DNA of 6,628 nucleotides from JAFHCF01 sp048497495 (GTDB lineage: Bacteria > Pseudomonadota > Alphaproteobacteria > Rhizobiales > Ancalomicrobiaceae), in the NCBI GenBank assembly GCA_048497495.1, contig JAFHCF010000269.1:1-6628 (forward strand), written 5' to 3'. The notes beneath the pieces are model-generated. The model was not told where the DNA came from. It searched no databases and worked only from the letters and a program-made list of their open reading frames with translations. Shown here in pieces: positions 6,555-6,628 of the stretch; the first letter of the stretch is position 1, and each line of letters starts with the position of its first letter. Both the position numbers and the translations under genes were made by a program.

Positions 6555-6628
6555 GCGCAGCGCCCCTGCACGAGAGCTACGACGTCGTGGTGGTGGGTGC
6601 CGGGCCGGCCGGCCTCGCGGCCTCGGCC
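6551..6628 (+). CDS. FAD/NAD(P)-fold oxidoreductase, probable alpha subunit (partial, runs off the right edge)
   Basis: Only the first 26 codons are present, beginning MSAAPLHESYDVVVVGAGPA. The sequence DVVVVGAGPAGLAAS is a clear dinucleotide-binding motif (G-A-G-P-A-G), the usual N-terminus of a pyridine-nucleotide-disulfide-type flavoprotein. The start overlaps the [2Fe-2S] gene stop as ATGA. In octopine/nopaline oxidase, HcnABC and D-hydroxyproline dehydrogenase loci, a flavoprotein of about 400-480 residues (OoxA, HcnB, alpha subunit) is found with exactly these neighbours, so I infer that this is the alpha subunit. The motif is seen; subunit identity rests on context, and the rest of the gene is outside the window. 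Another FAD enzyme of the same fold is possible. Confidence 0.82.
   Translation, partial: MSAAPLHESYDVVVVGAGPAGLAASA

Noticed and set aside
1..6628. CRISPR array, tRNA or rRNA gene, insertion sequence or attachment site
   Set aside because: I saw no regularly spaced direct repeats, no structural RNA landmarks, no transposase frame and no terminal inverted repeats. The window is almost fully explained by one regulator and one operon.

Overview
The window is GC-rich, with strong G/C preference at third codon positions, short or overlapping gene junctions and Shine-Dalgarno-led starts. Together with the gene families present, this suggests a high-GC alphaproteobacterium, probably of the Hyphomicrobiales (rhizobial) type. 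That placement is inferred from style and family resemblance only.

Layout. Positions 1-895 hold a minus-strand LysR-type regulator. Its reading frame is cut by a TAA at 98-100, although the normal C-terminal sequence of the family continues in the same frame to the window edge. Positions 896-1156 are a divergent control region with an AT-richer island and two dyads. From 1157 to the right edge everything is on the plus strand and looks like one operon: a periplasmic solute-binding protein (1157-2194), an ABC ATPase (2296-3348), two ABC permeases (3345-4259 and 4256-5062), a DAO-family FAD oxidoreductase (5081-6220), a small [2Fe-2S] protein (6258-6554), and the first 26 codons of a second FAD/NAD(P)-fold oxidoreductase (6551 onward). 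Four-base ATGA overlaps join ATPase to permease 1, permease 1 to permease 2, and the [2Fe-2S] protein to the last gene. The one long gap in the operon, 2195-2295, carries a strong 13-bp hairpin.

How it works together (inference from family knowledge). The first four plus-strand genes form a complete PotD/PotA/PotB/PotC-like importer of the spermidine/putrescine/opine class. The next three match the beta, gamma ([2Fe-2S]) and alpha parts of the multi-subunit amine dehydrogenases typified by octopine/nopaline oxidase, hydrogen cyanide synthase HcnABC and D-hydroxyproline dehydrogenase. The locus therefore reads as an uptake-plus-oxidation module for a small amino or imino compound (opine, N-substituted amino acid, D-imino acid or similar), with electrons probably going to the respiratory chain. 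The divergent LysR protein is the obvious candidate regulator, but it appears to have been truncated by a nonsense codon. The exact substrate cannot be read from this window.
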